This document shows, in pieces, positions 1 through 9,096 of a stretch of 64,000 nucleotides of DNA. Under the pieces are notes generated by a model that did not search any database, was not told the DNA's origin, and was given only the letters and a program-made list of their open reading frames with translations. The translations under genes were made by a program, and so were the position numbers. The number at the start of each line of letters is the position of its first letter. The stretch's first letter is position 1. The stretch is from Burkholderiales bacterium (GTDB taxonomy: Bacteria; Pseudomonadota; Gammaproteobacteria; Burkholderiales; Burkholderiaceae_C), in NCBI GenBank assembly GCA_947446855.1, contig CANFIH010000003.1, positions 1 to 64,000 on the forward strand, given 5' to 3'.

Positions 1-636
1 GCCGTATGGGCGCAGGGTGACCTGGTGGCCCGTGGCACGCTGCTGATTCTGGTGCTGATGAGCATGGCCAGCTGGTACGTGATTGTGTCCAAGTACATTG
101 AGCAGTCGCGCGTGAACAAGCAGTCACGTGCCGTGGGTGACGACTTCTGGAGTGGTGCCTCGATTCGCCAGAGCGCCGACAAACTCGAGGCCACCAGCCC
201 CTACCGCTTCATCACCGACAAGGGTTTGGAGAGTGCCAGCAAGCACGATGGCATGCTGGGTGCGATTGACTTCAATACCTGGGTCACCATGAGTATCCAA
301 CGTGCCATGACCAACGTACAAAGCCGTTTGCAGGAAGGCCTGGCCCTGCTGGCTACTGTCGGTTCCACCGCGCCTTTTGTCGGCCTGTTTGGCACGGTAT
401 GGGGCATTTACAACGCACTGGTCAGCATTGGCATGTCGGGCCAGGCCAGCATCGACAAAGTGGCAGGACCCGTGGGCGAGTCGCTCATCATGACGGCCAT
501 CGGTCTGGCGGTGGCGGTGCCCGCGGTGCTGGGCTACAACTGGCTGGTCCGCCGCAACAAGCTGGCCATGGAGGATGTGCATGCCTTCGGCAACGACCTG
601 CATGCGGTGTTGCTGGCTACGGCCGGCAAGTCCTAA
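1..636 (+). CDS. exbB: ExbB/TolQ/MotA-family proton channel protein (5' end truncated by window edge)
   Basis: Frame is open to base 1 (AVWAQGDLVARGTLLILVLMSMASWYVI...); ExbB core TVGSTAPFVGLFGTVWGIYNAL...GESLIMTAIGLAVAVPAVLGYNW; followed by two exbD genes and tonB. Confidence 0.93.
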   Translation, partial: AVWAQGDLVARGTLLILVLMSMASWYVIVSKYIEQSRVNKQSRAVGDDFWSGASIRQSADKLEATSPYRFITDKGLESASKHDGMLGAIDFNTWVTMSIQRAMTNVQSRLQEGLALLATVGSTAPFVGLFGTVWGIYNALVSIGMSGQASIDKVAGPVGESLIMTAIGLAVAVPAVLGYNWLVRRNKLAMEDVHAFGNDLHAVLLATAGKS

Positions 637-672
637 GCTCCACCGCAAGCGCTACGCTGAAGTGTTCTGCAT

Positions 673-1101
673 ATGGCAATGAACCTGGGCTCCGACGAGG
701 GCGAAGACACAGTCATGAGCGCCATCAACACCACACCGCTGGTGGATGTGATGCTGGTGCTGCTGATTATTTTTCTGATCACCATTCCGGCAGTTACCAC
801 TTCGGTCAAGCTGAGCCTGCCCAAGCAACGCGTGGAAGTGCGTGAGACCAAACCCGAGAACATCATCATCTCGGTCGACAAGGCAGGCCATACCTTTTGG
901 TATGACACGCAAGTCGCCGGCCGTGATGAGCTGGTCAATCGTTTGAAAAAAATATCCAGCATGCAGCCGCAACCCGAAGTGCAGATTCGTGGTGACAGCG
1001 AGGCGCGCTACGACAGCGTCGGCCGCATCATGTATGCCTGCCAGCTTGCCGGCATTGCCAAAGTAACTTTTATCACGGAGCCTCCCGCCCTGGGCGGATG
1101 A
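673..1101 (+). CDS. exbD: ExbD/TolR family biopolymer transport protein (first copy)
   Basis: MSAINTTPLVDVMLVLLIIFLITIPAV: ExbD TM with conserved Asp. Confidence 0.93.
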   Translation: MAMNLGSDEGEDTVMSAINTTPLVDVMLVLLIIFLITIPAVTTSVKLSLPKQRVEVRETKPENIIISVDKAGHTFWYDTQVAGRDELVNRLKKISSMQPQPEVQIRGDSEARYDSVGRIMYACQLAGIAKVTFITEPPALGG

Positions 1102-1532
1102 CACGCATGGCGATGAGTTCCCCTATGGGCCAGTCTGATGAAATGGACGTCATCATGGACATCAACACCACGCCGTTGATTGACGTGATGCTGGTGCTGC
1201 TGGTGATGATGATCATCACCATCCCGGTTCAGTTGCATGCGGTCAAGCTTGAGCTGCCGGTGGGTCGACCACCCGTCAGCCAGGTCAAGCCCGAGGTGAT
1301 ACAAATCGACATCGATGCCAAGAGTGGTGTGCACTGGCAGGGACAGACCATTGCCTTGGAGCAGCTTGAAGACAATATGCGCCAAAGCGCGCTGGCAGCC
1401 CCGCAGCCGGAAGTGCATTTGCGCACCGACAAGGATGCGAGCTATGCCGTGTTTGCCAACGTGCTGGCCAGTTCACGGCGCATCGGTTTGAACCGCATTG
1501 CCGTAGTTGGCAGCGAACAGTTTGTGCAATAA
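1098..1532 (+). CDS. exbD: ExbD/TolR family biopolymer transport protein (second copy)
   Basis: MDINTTPLIDVMLVLLVMMIITIPVQ; overlaps the previous gene by 4 nt. Confidence 0.92.
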   Translation: MTRMAMSSPMGQSDEMDVIMDINTTPLIDVMLVLLVMMIITIPVQLHAVKLELPVGRPPVSQVKPEVIQIDIDAKSGVHWQGQTIALEQLEDNMRQSALAAPQPEVHLRTDKDASYAVFANVLASSRRIGLNRIAVVGSEQFVQ

Positions 1533-2177
1533 ATGATGGCCCTGGATTACCGCACTGCGGACCCCTCGCGCCGCTACCGTGGCATTGTCATTGCGCTTGC
1601 CATACACGTGCTGCTGGCCTGGCTGCTGATTTCGGGCACGGCGCGCAAGGGCCTAGAGCTACTCAACAAGCCCTTGCAAGCCGTGGTGATTCAGGATGTG
1701 GTGGTTGCGCCACCACCACCACCACCGCGCAAGATGGTGGCGCCACCCAAGGCGCAGACGGTTCCAACCCAACCCCCACCTTTTATACCGGTGGCCGAAG
1801 TGCCCGTGGCAGCGCCCACCACCTTCGCCGTAGAGGCCACACCGGTCTTGCATGAAGCACCGCCTCCCGCTCCCGCACCGGTAATGGTCGCTGCTGCGCC
1901 TCCCGCACCGGCGCCTGCAGCCAAGCTGGACATGGACATTGTGTGCCCCACCCAGGTACCACCGGAAATGCCACGCCGTGCCCTGATCGATGGCGCGCAA
2001 GGATTGGTTAAGGCCCAGGTCCGGATTGCTGATGGCATGGTGCGCGAAGTTACCTTTCTATCGGGCCCCCGCGTCTTTTATGCAGCCGTGCGCACGGCCA
2101 TGCTGCAATACAAATGCACCCATCAGGGCAGCGAAGTGGTGGCCACGCAGGACTTCAACTTCAAGCTGCAGCCCTGA
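1533..2177 (+). CDS. tonB: TonB-like energy transducer, Pro-rich linker and C-terminal TonB domain
   Basis: N-terminal TM, PPPPPPRKM/APPPAPAPV-rich linker, C-terminal P.EMPRRALIDGAQGLVKAQVRI; directly after exbD. Confidence 0.85.
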   Translation: MMALDYRTADPSRRYRGIVIALAIHVLLAWLLISGTARKGLELLNKPLQAVVIQDVVVAPPPPPPRKMVAPPKAQTVPTQPPPFIPVAEVPVAAPTTFAVEATPVLHEAPPPAPAPVMVAAAPPAPAPAAKLDMDIVCPTQVPPEMPRRALIDGAQGLVKAQVRIADGMVREVTFLSGPRVFYAAVRTAMLQYKCTHQGSEVVATQDFNFKLQP

Positions 2178-2860
2178 GCGCGCTGCACTTCTGCACGAGC
2201 CACCGCCAGTTCCTGCTGATACTGCGGCTTGGTGGTCATGACCGCATGGATGGTGTAGGCAAGCAGCTTGCTGGCCTCAACATCGCTGCGGTAGTGCACG
2301 CCGCAAACCAGACGGTTGTTGGCATAGTCGTCTGCACGTTTCAGGATCGCATCGCGCTCGTCCGGCAGCATATCAATCAAGGTCAGGGCCATCAGGTAAC
2401 CGGTAGTTGCGTGTCCGCTGGGATACGAGTCGTCCTTGGTCTTGGTCGTGCAAATGGGATGCAGCGTTCTGTCCAGGTTGTAGGGGCGTACGCGCGCAAA
2501 GCCTGTTTTGGCTGGCGAGGTGTTGATGCCTTCGTCATTTTTCACCCGACTGCCAAGAGCGGCTGTTTGTGGCAGTGCCTGCGGGTTGAACCAGTCGCCC
2601 AGCGGCTGCTTGAAAAGGAAGATGGTTTCTTCCTTGTCATCGGCCATGGCGGCAGCCTGTTGCATATCGCTGCGGGTGCCTTCTATCCGGTGCAATTCAG
2701 CAAGCTCCGCTTTGGTTTTGTCGGACTGCGCGGTGGCAGGTGTCAGCAGGATTTGAAAGGCGTGTGTTTCTTCGGCAGAGACAAACGAAGGGTCTTTGGC
2801 ATGCGCAGCGAATGTCAAACCGAGGCAAAGGCTCAGCGTTGTGAGGGCAATGGGTTTCAT
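2123..2860 (-). CDS. PAP2-family class A acid phosphatase, secreted
   Basis: MKPIALTTLSLCLGLTFAAHA signal peptide; PSGHATTGYLMAL and RSDVEASKLLA phosphatase motifs. Confidence 0.87.
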   Translation of the reverse strand: MKPIALTTLSLCLGLTFAAHAKDPSFVSAEETHAFQILLTPATAQSDKTKAELAELHRIEGTRSDMQQAAAMADDKEETIFLFKQPLGDWFNPQALPQTAALGSRVKNDEGINTSPAKTGFARVRPYNLDRTLHPICTTKTKDDSYPSGHATTGYLMALTLIDMLPDERDAILKRADDYANNRLVCGVHYRSDVEASKLLAYTIHAVMTTKPQYQQELAVARAEVQRAQGCSLKLKSCVATTSLP

Positions 2861-2993
2861 AGTTCCAAAAGGTAAAAGGTGGCAGCGTGCCATGTCTATA
2901 TGAACATGCAGTGACACGTGCCTGACTGTCTTCATTGCGTAACACAAAACAGGTCAACTCAGCTCCTCACCAATTCCGAGTCGCTTTTTTTTC

Positions 2994-4145
2994 ATGCCCA
3001 AAAGACTACTGCCTTTGCTTGCAATCTTTACATTGCTATCCATCAGCTGCGCCACGCAGGCGCAAACCAACAGCGAACAATCCGACCCGGTGCTGCTGCG
3101 CTTTTCCACTGTGGGTGACTCCCGCCAGGACCCTAATGAAGCGGATGCCACCATGAAGCCGCTGACCGCGCAAGACAAGATTTGGCTGCAAAACACCAAG
3201 GCCTGGTCGCGCATCATGCGGGACATCGAGGGCCAGAAATCCAAGCTGCTGTTTTTCAACGGCGACATGATCATGGGCTATGGCCTGGCCGGCCCCACAC
3301 CGAGCAACAGCGTGGCCGATGTAGTGGGCTCTGACCTGATGGCCTTTTACCGCCAGTACGGCTTTTGGCGTGGCATGGTGGCGCCGTTGATGGAGGCCGG
3401 AACCTATGTGGTGCCAGTGCCTGGCAACCACGAGGTGCAGTCCAAGCCCATGGGCAAAAAGGCCCAGCCTGAGAACGAGGCCGCCTGGCGCGCCAATATG
3501 GGCGATTTGATCGTGGATGCAGATCGCTTCCGCAAAATCGTCGGTGCCGAGGCCCGCAACATCAATGTGCAAAACAACGGCGCACTCGATGGCTTGAGCA
3601 GCGACCAGAGCCAGCTCTCCTACAGCTTTGATGCGGCCGATTCGCACTTCAGCATCATCAACACCGACCCGGTGGGCAAAGACAATTCCGCGCCCGTGGT
3701 TTGGTTGGCCAAGGACATGGCCGAGGCGCGGGCGCGCGGCGCCAAGCACCTGTTTGTGTTTGGCCACAAGCCGGCCTTTACCTACTATTACGGCATGGGT
3801 GAAAAGCCCGCGCCGGGCATTGCCGGTCTGGACAAGTCCGACAAGGAGCGCGATGCGCTGTGGGATGTGATCGAGAAGTTTGGCGCCACCTACTTCTGCG
3901 GCCACGAGCATGAATTCAACATGTCGCAGCCGCGCGGTGCGGCCTGGCAGGTGCTGGTGGGTAGTGGCGGCTCACCCTGGGATGCGCAGCCTGGTGAAGT
4001 CACCAAAAACCCCGACACCGATCGCGCCTACGCCTGGGCTACGGTATCGATTCACCAGAGCGGCAAGGTAGATGTGGATGCCTACGGCTTCAGCGACGTC
4101 TTTGGCCCTACCAAACTGGTGCGGCACCTGGTAGTGGGCAAGTAG
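2994..4145 (+). CDS. Secreted calcineurin-like metallophosphoesterase
   Basis: Signal peptide; FFNGDMIM, VPGNHEV, FGHKPAF, CGHEHEF motifs. Confidence 0.85.
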   Translation: MPKRLLPLLAIFTLLSISCATQAQTNSEQSDPVLLRFSTVGDSRQDPNEADATMKPLTAQDKIWLQNTKAWSRIMRDIEGQKSKLLFFNGDMIMGYGLAGPTPSNSVADVVGSDLMAFYRQYGFWRGMVAPLMEAGTYVVPVPGNHEVQSKPMGKKAQPENEAAWRANMGDLIVDADRFRKIVGAEARNINVQNNGALDGLSSDQSQLSYSFDAADSHFSIINTDPVGKDNSAPVVWLAKDMAEARARGAKHLFVFGHKPAFTYYYGMGEKPAPGIAGLDKSDKERDALWDVIEKFGATYFCGHEHEFNMSQPRGAAWQVLVGSGGSPWDAQPGEVTKNPDTDRAYAWATVSIHQSGKVDVDAYGFSDVFGPTKLVRHLVVGK

Positions 4146-4225
4146 GCCGGTGGCAGCAGGTCGTCGACTTCAAATTGTCAAAAAAGCATCATCAAGCTGT
4201 TATTTTTGAACTTTAGTCTAGCGGG

Positions 4226-5503
4226 GTGAAAACCTCAGACGACCTCCTCATCGAGTCCTACGCCGCCAAGCCAGCCAGCCTGCGCATTGCGGTCGTGACG
4301 GAAACCTTTCCACCCGAAGTCAACGGTGTCGCCATGACGCTGGGGCGCATTGTGGAGGGGCTGTTGCAGCGCGGGCACGCCGTGCAGGTGGTGCGCCCGC
4401 GCCAGACCCGCGAGGACTTCGAGCCACGCGCCGGTCTGGACCAGGTGCTGTCCAAGGGCATACCGGTGCCAACCTATGGCGAGCTGCGCTTCGGCCTGCC
4501 GAGCAAGGGTCGCCTGACCAAACTCTGGGGCGAGCAGCGCCCGGACATCGTCCATGTAGTGACCGAAGGCCCGCTGGGCTGGTCGGCCGTGGGGGCCGCG
4601 CGCAAGTTGCACCTGCCCATTACCAGCTCGTTTCACACCAACTTTCATAGCTACTCGCAGCACTACGGCATGGGCTTGCTGAAGTCACCCATCGAGAGCT
4701 ATTTGCGCAAGCTGCACAACCGCACCCAGGCCACCATGGTGCCCACACGCGCCATGCAGCAGGAGCTCAAGGGCAGGGGGTATGACAACGTCACGCTGGT
4801 GTCGCGCGGCGTAGCCATTGAGCTGTTCAAGCCCTCGCGCCGCTCGGAGGCCTTGCGCGCCAGCTGGGGTGTTCAGCCGCAGGACCCGGTAGTGATTCTG
4901 GTGGGCCGTCTGGCCAAGGAAAAGAATGCGGGTCTGGTGGTCTCGGCCTTTCGCGCCATCCAGGCCAAGCAGCCCCGCGCCAAGCTGGTCTTTGTGGGCG
5001 ACGGACCACTGCGCAAGGATCTGGAAGAGGCCGTGCCGGAGGCACACTTTGCCGGTGTGCGCCAACGCGAAGACCTGGCAGCGCATTACGCGTCGGCCGA
5101 TCTCTTTTTGTTTCCCAGCCTGACCGAGACCTTTGGCAATGTGGTGCCTGAGGCATTGGCCAGCGGTCTGGCCGTGCTGTCCTACGCCAACGCAGCCGCG
5201 CAGGAACTGATCGTGAACCAGCACAACGGCGTGTTGGTGCCCAACGGGGACGAGCTGGCCTTTGTCAACGCATCCGTGGCCCTCGCCACCGACCCGGCAC
5301 GCCAGCAGCAGCTGCGCGCACTGGCGCCCGGCAGCGTGGCCTATTTGGAGTGGAGCGCGGTGAGCGACAGCTTCGAAGCCGTGCTGCGCGAAGTGCTATC
5401 GCGCCACGGCCAGCCGTTCAACGCCGGCCACGGCGTGCAACGGCTGGCTACGCTACAAACGCAGGAGCGCCTGGCCCATCCGCACGTGAGTCCCTTGCGC
5501 TAG
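4226..5503 (+). CDS. Glycosyltransferase family 4 (GT-B), glycolipid type possible
   Basis: TFPPEVNGVAMTLGRIVEGL, HVVTEGPLGWSAV, VGRLAKEKN, PSLTETFGNVVPEALASGLAVL. Confidence 0.88.
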   Translation: MKTSDDLLIESYAAKPASLRIAVVTETFPPEVNGVAMTLGRIVEGLLQRGHAVQVVRPRQTREDFEPRAGLDQVLSKGIPVPTYGELRFGLPSKGRLTKLWGEQRPDIVHVVTEGPLGWSAVGAARKLHLPITSSFHTNFHSYSQHYGMGLLKSPIESYLRKLHNRTQATMVPTRAMQQELKGRGYDNVTLVSRGVAIELFKPSRRSEALRASWGVQPQDPVVILVGRLAKEKNAGLVVSAFRAIQAKQPRAKLVFVGDGPLRKDLEEAVPEAHFAGVRQREDLAAHYASADLFLFPSLTETFGNVVPEALASGLAVLSYANAAAQELIVNQHNGVLVPNGDELAFVNASVALATDPARQQQLRALAPGSVAYLEWSAVSDSFEAVLREVLSRHGQPFNAGHGVQRLATLQTQERLAHPHVSPLR

Positions 5504-6328
5504 TCCCTGGCACAGCGAGAAGCCGGCGGGTGCCAGAACGATGACCGTAGATCCATGCTGGAACCAACCCATTTCCTCCCCTTTGCCAAACCTTGCGTCG
5601 CAGGGAATCGTCTTGGCGCCTTGGTAGCCCATGTGGAACAGCACATCCAGAAAGTGCAGCCGGATGCTGGCCACCAGAATGGCGGCCACCGGCACCAGTG
5701 CGATGCGCTGTCCTGCCATGGCGCCCTGGCCGCCCAGCCGCGTGCTGATAAAGGCGCGTTCGTTTTTGCAAAACAGCTTTTCCACGCGCTTCAGGGCAAT
5801 CGGATTGACGTTCCAGGTGTCGCCGGAAAAGTAGCGCACCTTGTCCACCACGCAGTCGTAGGGCGCGTGGAAGCGGTGGTACATGCTGGAAGTCAGGCGC
5901 AGGGTGACAAAGCAGCCGTTGCGCCAGGGTTCCAGGTCTTCCTCGCTGCCCAGCAGGTCTTCCAGTGTGTACGGAAAGCCCTTGGCCTGGAATACCTGCG
6001 TGCCTGCTATCGGGCCGTGCGCGCCGATGATCGCGTCCACCGGGCTGCTCAGTACATCGGCGCTCTCGTCAATGCTGCGCGCGCCGTCCTTGAGTTGTCG
6101 GGTAAAGCAGTCATGCATGCTTTTGAAGTGCTGCTGTTTGGCCTCGCTCAAATCCAGCGCACTGAAAAATTTCCAGATGGCAATGGACGTCTGGGCGATC
6201 AGCGGGTTTTCTATTTTGCTAAGCCGTCCCACCATCTGCGTCAGCCAGCGCCGCGGCAGGCGGTTGGTCAGCAAAAAGTTCAGGTCTTCGTGGGCCAGCA
6301 GGCTGTGAATCGTCTTTCTCAAAGTCAT
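5453..6328 (-). CDS. psd: Phosphatidylserine decarboxylase
   Basis: SSPVDAIIG, YHRFHAP..., terminal HGSTVIVL as the processing-site region; tail overlaps the glycosyltransferase 3' end. Confidence 0.86.
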   Translation of the reverse strand: MTLRKTIHSLLAHEDLNFLLTNRLPRRWLTQMVGRLSKIENPLIAQTSIAIWKFFSALDLSEAKQQHFKSMHDCFTRQLKDGARSIDESADVLSSPVDAIIGAHGPIAGTQVFQAKGFPYTLEDLLGSEEDLEPWRNGCFVTLRLTSSMYHRFHAPYDCVVDKVRYFSGDTWNVNPIALKRVEKLFCKNERAFISTRLGGQGAMAGQRIALVPVAAILVASIRLHFLDVLFHMGYQGAKTIPCDARFGKGEEMGWFQHGSTVIVLAPAGFSLCQGLAQGTHVRMGQALLRL

Positions 6329-6351
6329 GTTTTTAGTTTCCTTAGTTTGTT

Positions 6352-8052
6352 TTGCATGGAAGGCAATATCCCGTGAATGAATCGTTTGGTTTCAACACCA
6401 TGGCCCTGGCCGCCGTCGGCAGTGCAGCCCTGTTTGTGGCGGTGCGCAAGGCACAGGCGCGCATCGATCTGTCTTTTGCCAAACACCGCTCCCTGGCAGG
6501 GCACCCCCGTTGGGCACGCCGCATCGCGGGCCTGTTGCCCAGCTACAGCTATGACGAGGACCAGGCCTTTGCCGTAGACGGTGCTCCGCCGGAAATCGTG
6601 GCCAAGCGACGCGCGGCTTTCGCGGCGCTGATTGCGCGTGGCCAGGCGCGCTACCCCAAAAGCCTGCAGGCCAGCGCCGAAGCGGCTCAGACCCTGTCGG
6701 ACTTGCAGTTTGTCAGCGCCTACCGCGTGCCCTTCCAGTTCCGCAAGGTGGCAGCCCAGGGCCTGAAGGTGGGCTCGTTTGTGCAAAGCACGCAGGGCGT
6801 GACCGTGACCGATCTCGATGGCAATGTCTTTTTTGATCTGACCGGTTCGTATGGCGTCAACCTGTTTGGCAACGACTTTTACAAACAGTGCATGGCCGAA
6901 GGCGCCGCCTTGGTGCAGGACCTGGGCCCGGTGCTGGGTGCGTACCACCCGGTGATGCTGGACAACCTGCAACGCCTCAAAGCCGTCAGTGGCATGGAGG
7001 AGGTGTCCTTCCACATGTCCGGCACCGAGGCGGTGATGCAGGCGGTGCGCCTGGCGCGCTACCACAGCGGGCGCAACAAGCTGGTGCGCTTTTGCGGCTC
7101 GTACCACGGCTGGTGGGGCGATGTGCAGCCCGGCATTGGCAACCCCATCCACGCCCGCGACACCCTGAACCTCACCGAGATGGGCGATGCCTCGCTCACC
7201 GTGCTGCGCACACGCCGCGACATTGCCTGCGTGCTGATCAACCCGCTGCAGGCTCTGCACCCGAATGCCGCCGCACCGAGTGATGGCGCCCTGCTGGACA
7301 GCTCGCGCAAGGCCCACTTTGACCGCCCGGCTTACACCGCCTGGCTGCAGGAGTTGCGCAAGATTTGCACCGACCGTGGCATTGCACTGATTTTTGACGA
7401 AGTGTTCATGGGCTTTCGCCTGGCCAAGGGCGGCGCACAGGAGTACTTTGGTGTGCGCGCTGATCTGGTCACCTACGGCAAGACGCTGGGCGGCGGTCTG
7501 CCCATCGGTGTGCTGTGCGGCCTGCGCGCGTGGATGCGGCGCTTTCGCGAGGGCAGCCCGGCCGACATCTGCTTTGCGCGCGGCACCTTCAATTCGCACC
7601 CCTATGTGATGGGCGCCATGAATGTTTTTTTGCGCCGCCTGGACGATGCCGACATCACTGCTCTGTATGCCGCCGTAGACGACACCTGGAATCGCCGGGC
7701 CGAGCGTATGAATGCGCAACTGCAGGCTGCCGGTGTGCCGGTGCAGGTGGCCGGCATGTCCTCGGTCTGGACGGTGCTGTACACCCAGCCGGCTTGCTTC
7801 AACTGGCTGTTCCAGCACTATCTGCGCTTCGAAGGCGTGGCCCTGAGCTGGGTGGGTAGTGCACGCATCATCTGGAGTCTGAACTTCAGCGATGCCGAGT
7901 TTGAGCAGGTGGTGCAATGTTTTGTGCGCGCAGCGCTGGCGATGCAGCTTGACGGCTGGTGGTGGACCGATGGCATCAGCACCAACAAAACCATCAAGCG
8001 CCGCCTGCTGCGCGAGATGCTGGCAGTCAAGTTCGGCAGTGATGTGAAGTAG
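6352..8052 (+). CDS. Class III PLP aminotransferase (glutamate-1-semialdehyde aminomutase-like) with N-terminal extension; true start may be GTG 6373 or ATG ~6400
   Basis: HMSGTEAVMQAVRLARYHSGRNKLVRFCGSYHGWWGD; IFDEVFMGFRLAKGG; TYGKTLGGGLPIGVL (PLP Lys). Confidence 0.87.
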   Translation: MHGRQYPVNESFGFNTMALAAVGSAALFVAVRKAQARIDLSFAKHRSLAGHPRWARRIAGLLPSYSYDEDQAFAVDGAPPEIVAKRRAAFAALIARGQARYPKSLQASAEAAQTLSDLQFVSAYRVPFQFRKVAAQGLKVGSFVQSTQGVTVTDLDGNVFFDLTGSYGVNLFGNDFYKQCMAEGAALVQDLGPVLGAYHPVMLDNLQRLKAVSGMEEVSFHMSGTEAVMQAVRLARYHSGRNKLVRFCGSYHGWWGDVQPGIGNPIHARDTLNLTEMGDASLTVLRTRRDIACVLINPLQALHPNAAAPSDGALLDSSRKAHFDRPAYTAWLQELRKICTDRGIALIFDEVFMGFRLAKGGAQEYFGVRADLVTYGKTLGGGLPIGVLCGLRAWMRRFREGSPADICFARGTFNSHPYVMGAMNVFLRRLDDADITALYAAVDDTWNRRAERMNAQLQAAGVPVQVAGMSSVWTVLYTQPACFNWLFQHYLRFEGVALSWVGSARIIWSLNFSDAEFEQVVQCFVRAALAMQLDGWWWTDGISTNKTIKRRLLREMLAVKFGSDVK

Positions 8053-8071
8053 TTCGGTGTAGACCATAAGG

Positions 8072-8101
8072 AAAGGGGCGCATCGCTAGCGCCCCTTTTT
8101 T
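8072..8101 (+). terminator. Rho-independent terminator of the aminotransferase gene
   Basis: AAAGGGGCGC-ATCGCTA-GCGCCCCTTTTTT: perfect 7-bp GC stem plus A/T extension and T-tract, 20 nt after the stop. Confidence 0.88.
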
Positions 8102-8173
8102 GTTTGCGCAGATGTATGTGTATGTCAATGCCACCGGGGCAAAAGGCTGTTTGCTTTTTGTGTACGCCGCTGC

Positions 8174-8256
8174 CACCGGGGTAGATGGTTCCGTCCGTGT
8201 CCCCCGCCCGCTTTAGCGGGCTCCTCCTTTACCTACCGGAACCATCCACCCCGGTG
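8174..8256. repeat. Nested palindromic element, copy 1 (intergenic)
   Basis: Outer arms CACCGGGGTAGATGGTTCCG / CGGAACCATCCACCCCGGTG (19/20 pairs) around core TCCGTGTCCCCCGCCCGCTTTAGCGGGCTCCTCCTTTACCTAC with inner hairpin GCCCGC-TTTA-GCGGGC. Core nearly identical to the one at 37805-37846. Confidence 0.8.
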
Positions 8257-8386
8257 TCATCGGCAACCAGCATGGTTGGTTTGCAGGGGCTCAATACCAA
8301 TCTCCAATGCCATGGCGGCCCGAGTCCGGAAGTGACTGCTTGTACGCCAGAGTTCCAAGCCACTCAGTCCCCTGAAGTGACAGCAA

Positions 8387-8998
8387 TCAGGCCACCGGCC
8401 CCAACGTGCCCCGTTGCTCAATCAACTCGCCACGCAGCAAGGCCAATGGCGCCTTGTGGTACAGATAAATGTCATGGAACGGGTCGGTCAGAATCTTGGT
8501 CATCCACACCAGGCCGTCGAGCACGCCCTTGATGAAGAACAGATGCACCGTGCGGAACAGCAGCCCGCCCACACCAATACCCAGCCACAGCAGACCCACA
8601 TGGCGTGCAAAGCCTTCGAAGCTCGTCGCGGCTTCAAACAGACCGAAGGCCGTGGGCTCCAGCCACAACAGCAACGGTGCCGCAGCCCAGATGCTCAGCA
8701 GCACAATCTTGCGACGCAGGTTGTAGCCCACCTTGATTTCTTCCTTGGTCTCCTGCGTGGCCTGGTTCACCTCGTCATAGCCCAGGGGCTCGAAGAAGAA
8801 GTGGCCGGATTGGCGTGTCGTCATGGACACCAGCCAGGCCACCAGGGCCGCCGCAGCGGGGTCGGTGAACAGCAGGGCATAGGCCACCAGAAAACTGATC
8901 GCGCTGATCAGGTGCAGCGTCTGGTTGATGCGGCTGTGGTGGTAATAGCGGTGGTCATCCCAACGCTGAATCTTGAGCTGTTTGAAAAATTCGTTCAT
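8387..8998 (-). CDS. Multi-pass membrane protein of unknown function (possibly Mpo1/DUF962-like)
   Basis: HHSRINQTLHLISAISFLVAYALL...GHFFFEPLGYDE; several hydrophobic segments. Confidence 0.6.
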   Translation of the reverse strand: MNEFFKQLKIQRWDDHRYYHHSRINQTLHLISAISFLVAYALLFTDPAAAALVAWLVSMTTRQSGHFFFEPLGYDEVNQATQETKEEIKVGYNLRRKIVLLSIWAAAPLLLWLEPTAFGLFEAATSFEGFARHVGLLWLGIGVGGLLFRTVHLFFIKGVLDGLVWMTKILTDPFHDIYLYHKAPLALLRGELIEQRGTLGPVA

Positions 8999-9096
8999 GG
9001 CGTGATCGGCTTATGTTGAGGTGTTCAGATGCTAAAAGGGTTTGATGGCAAACCCGTGACAAGGAATGTGACGCTTGGGTGAATCAGCGGCCGGAA

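Noticed and set aside
6325-8067. 580-aa minus-strand ORF
   Set aside because: Antisense to the aminotransferase, which has strong PLP motifs.
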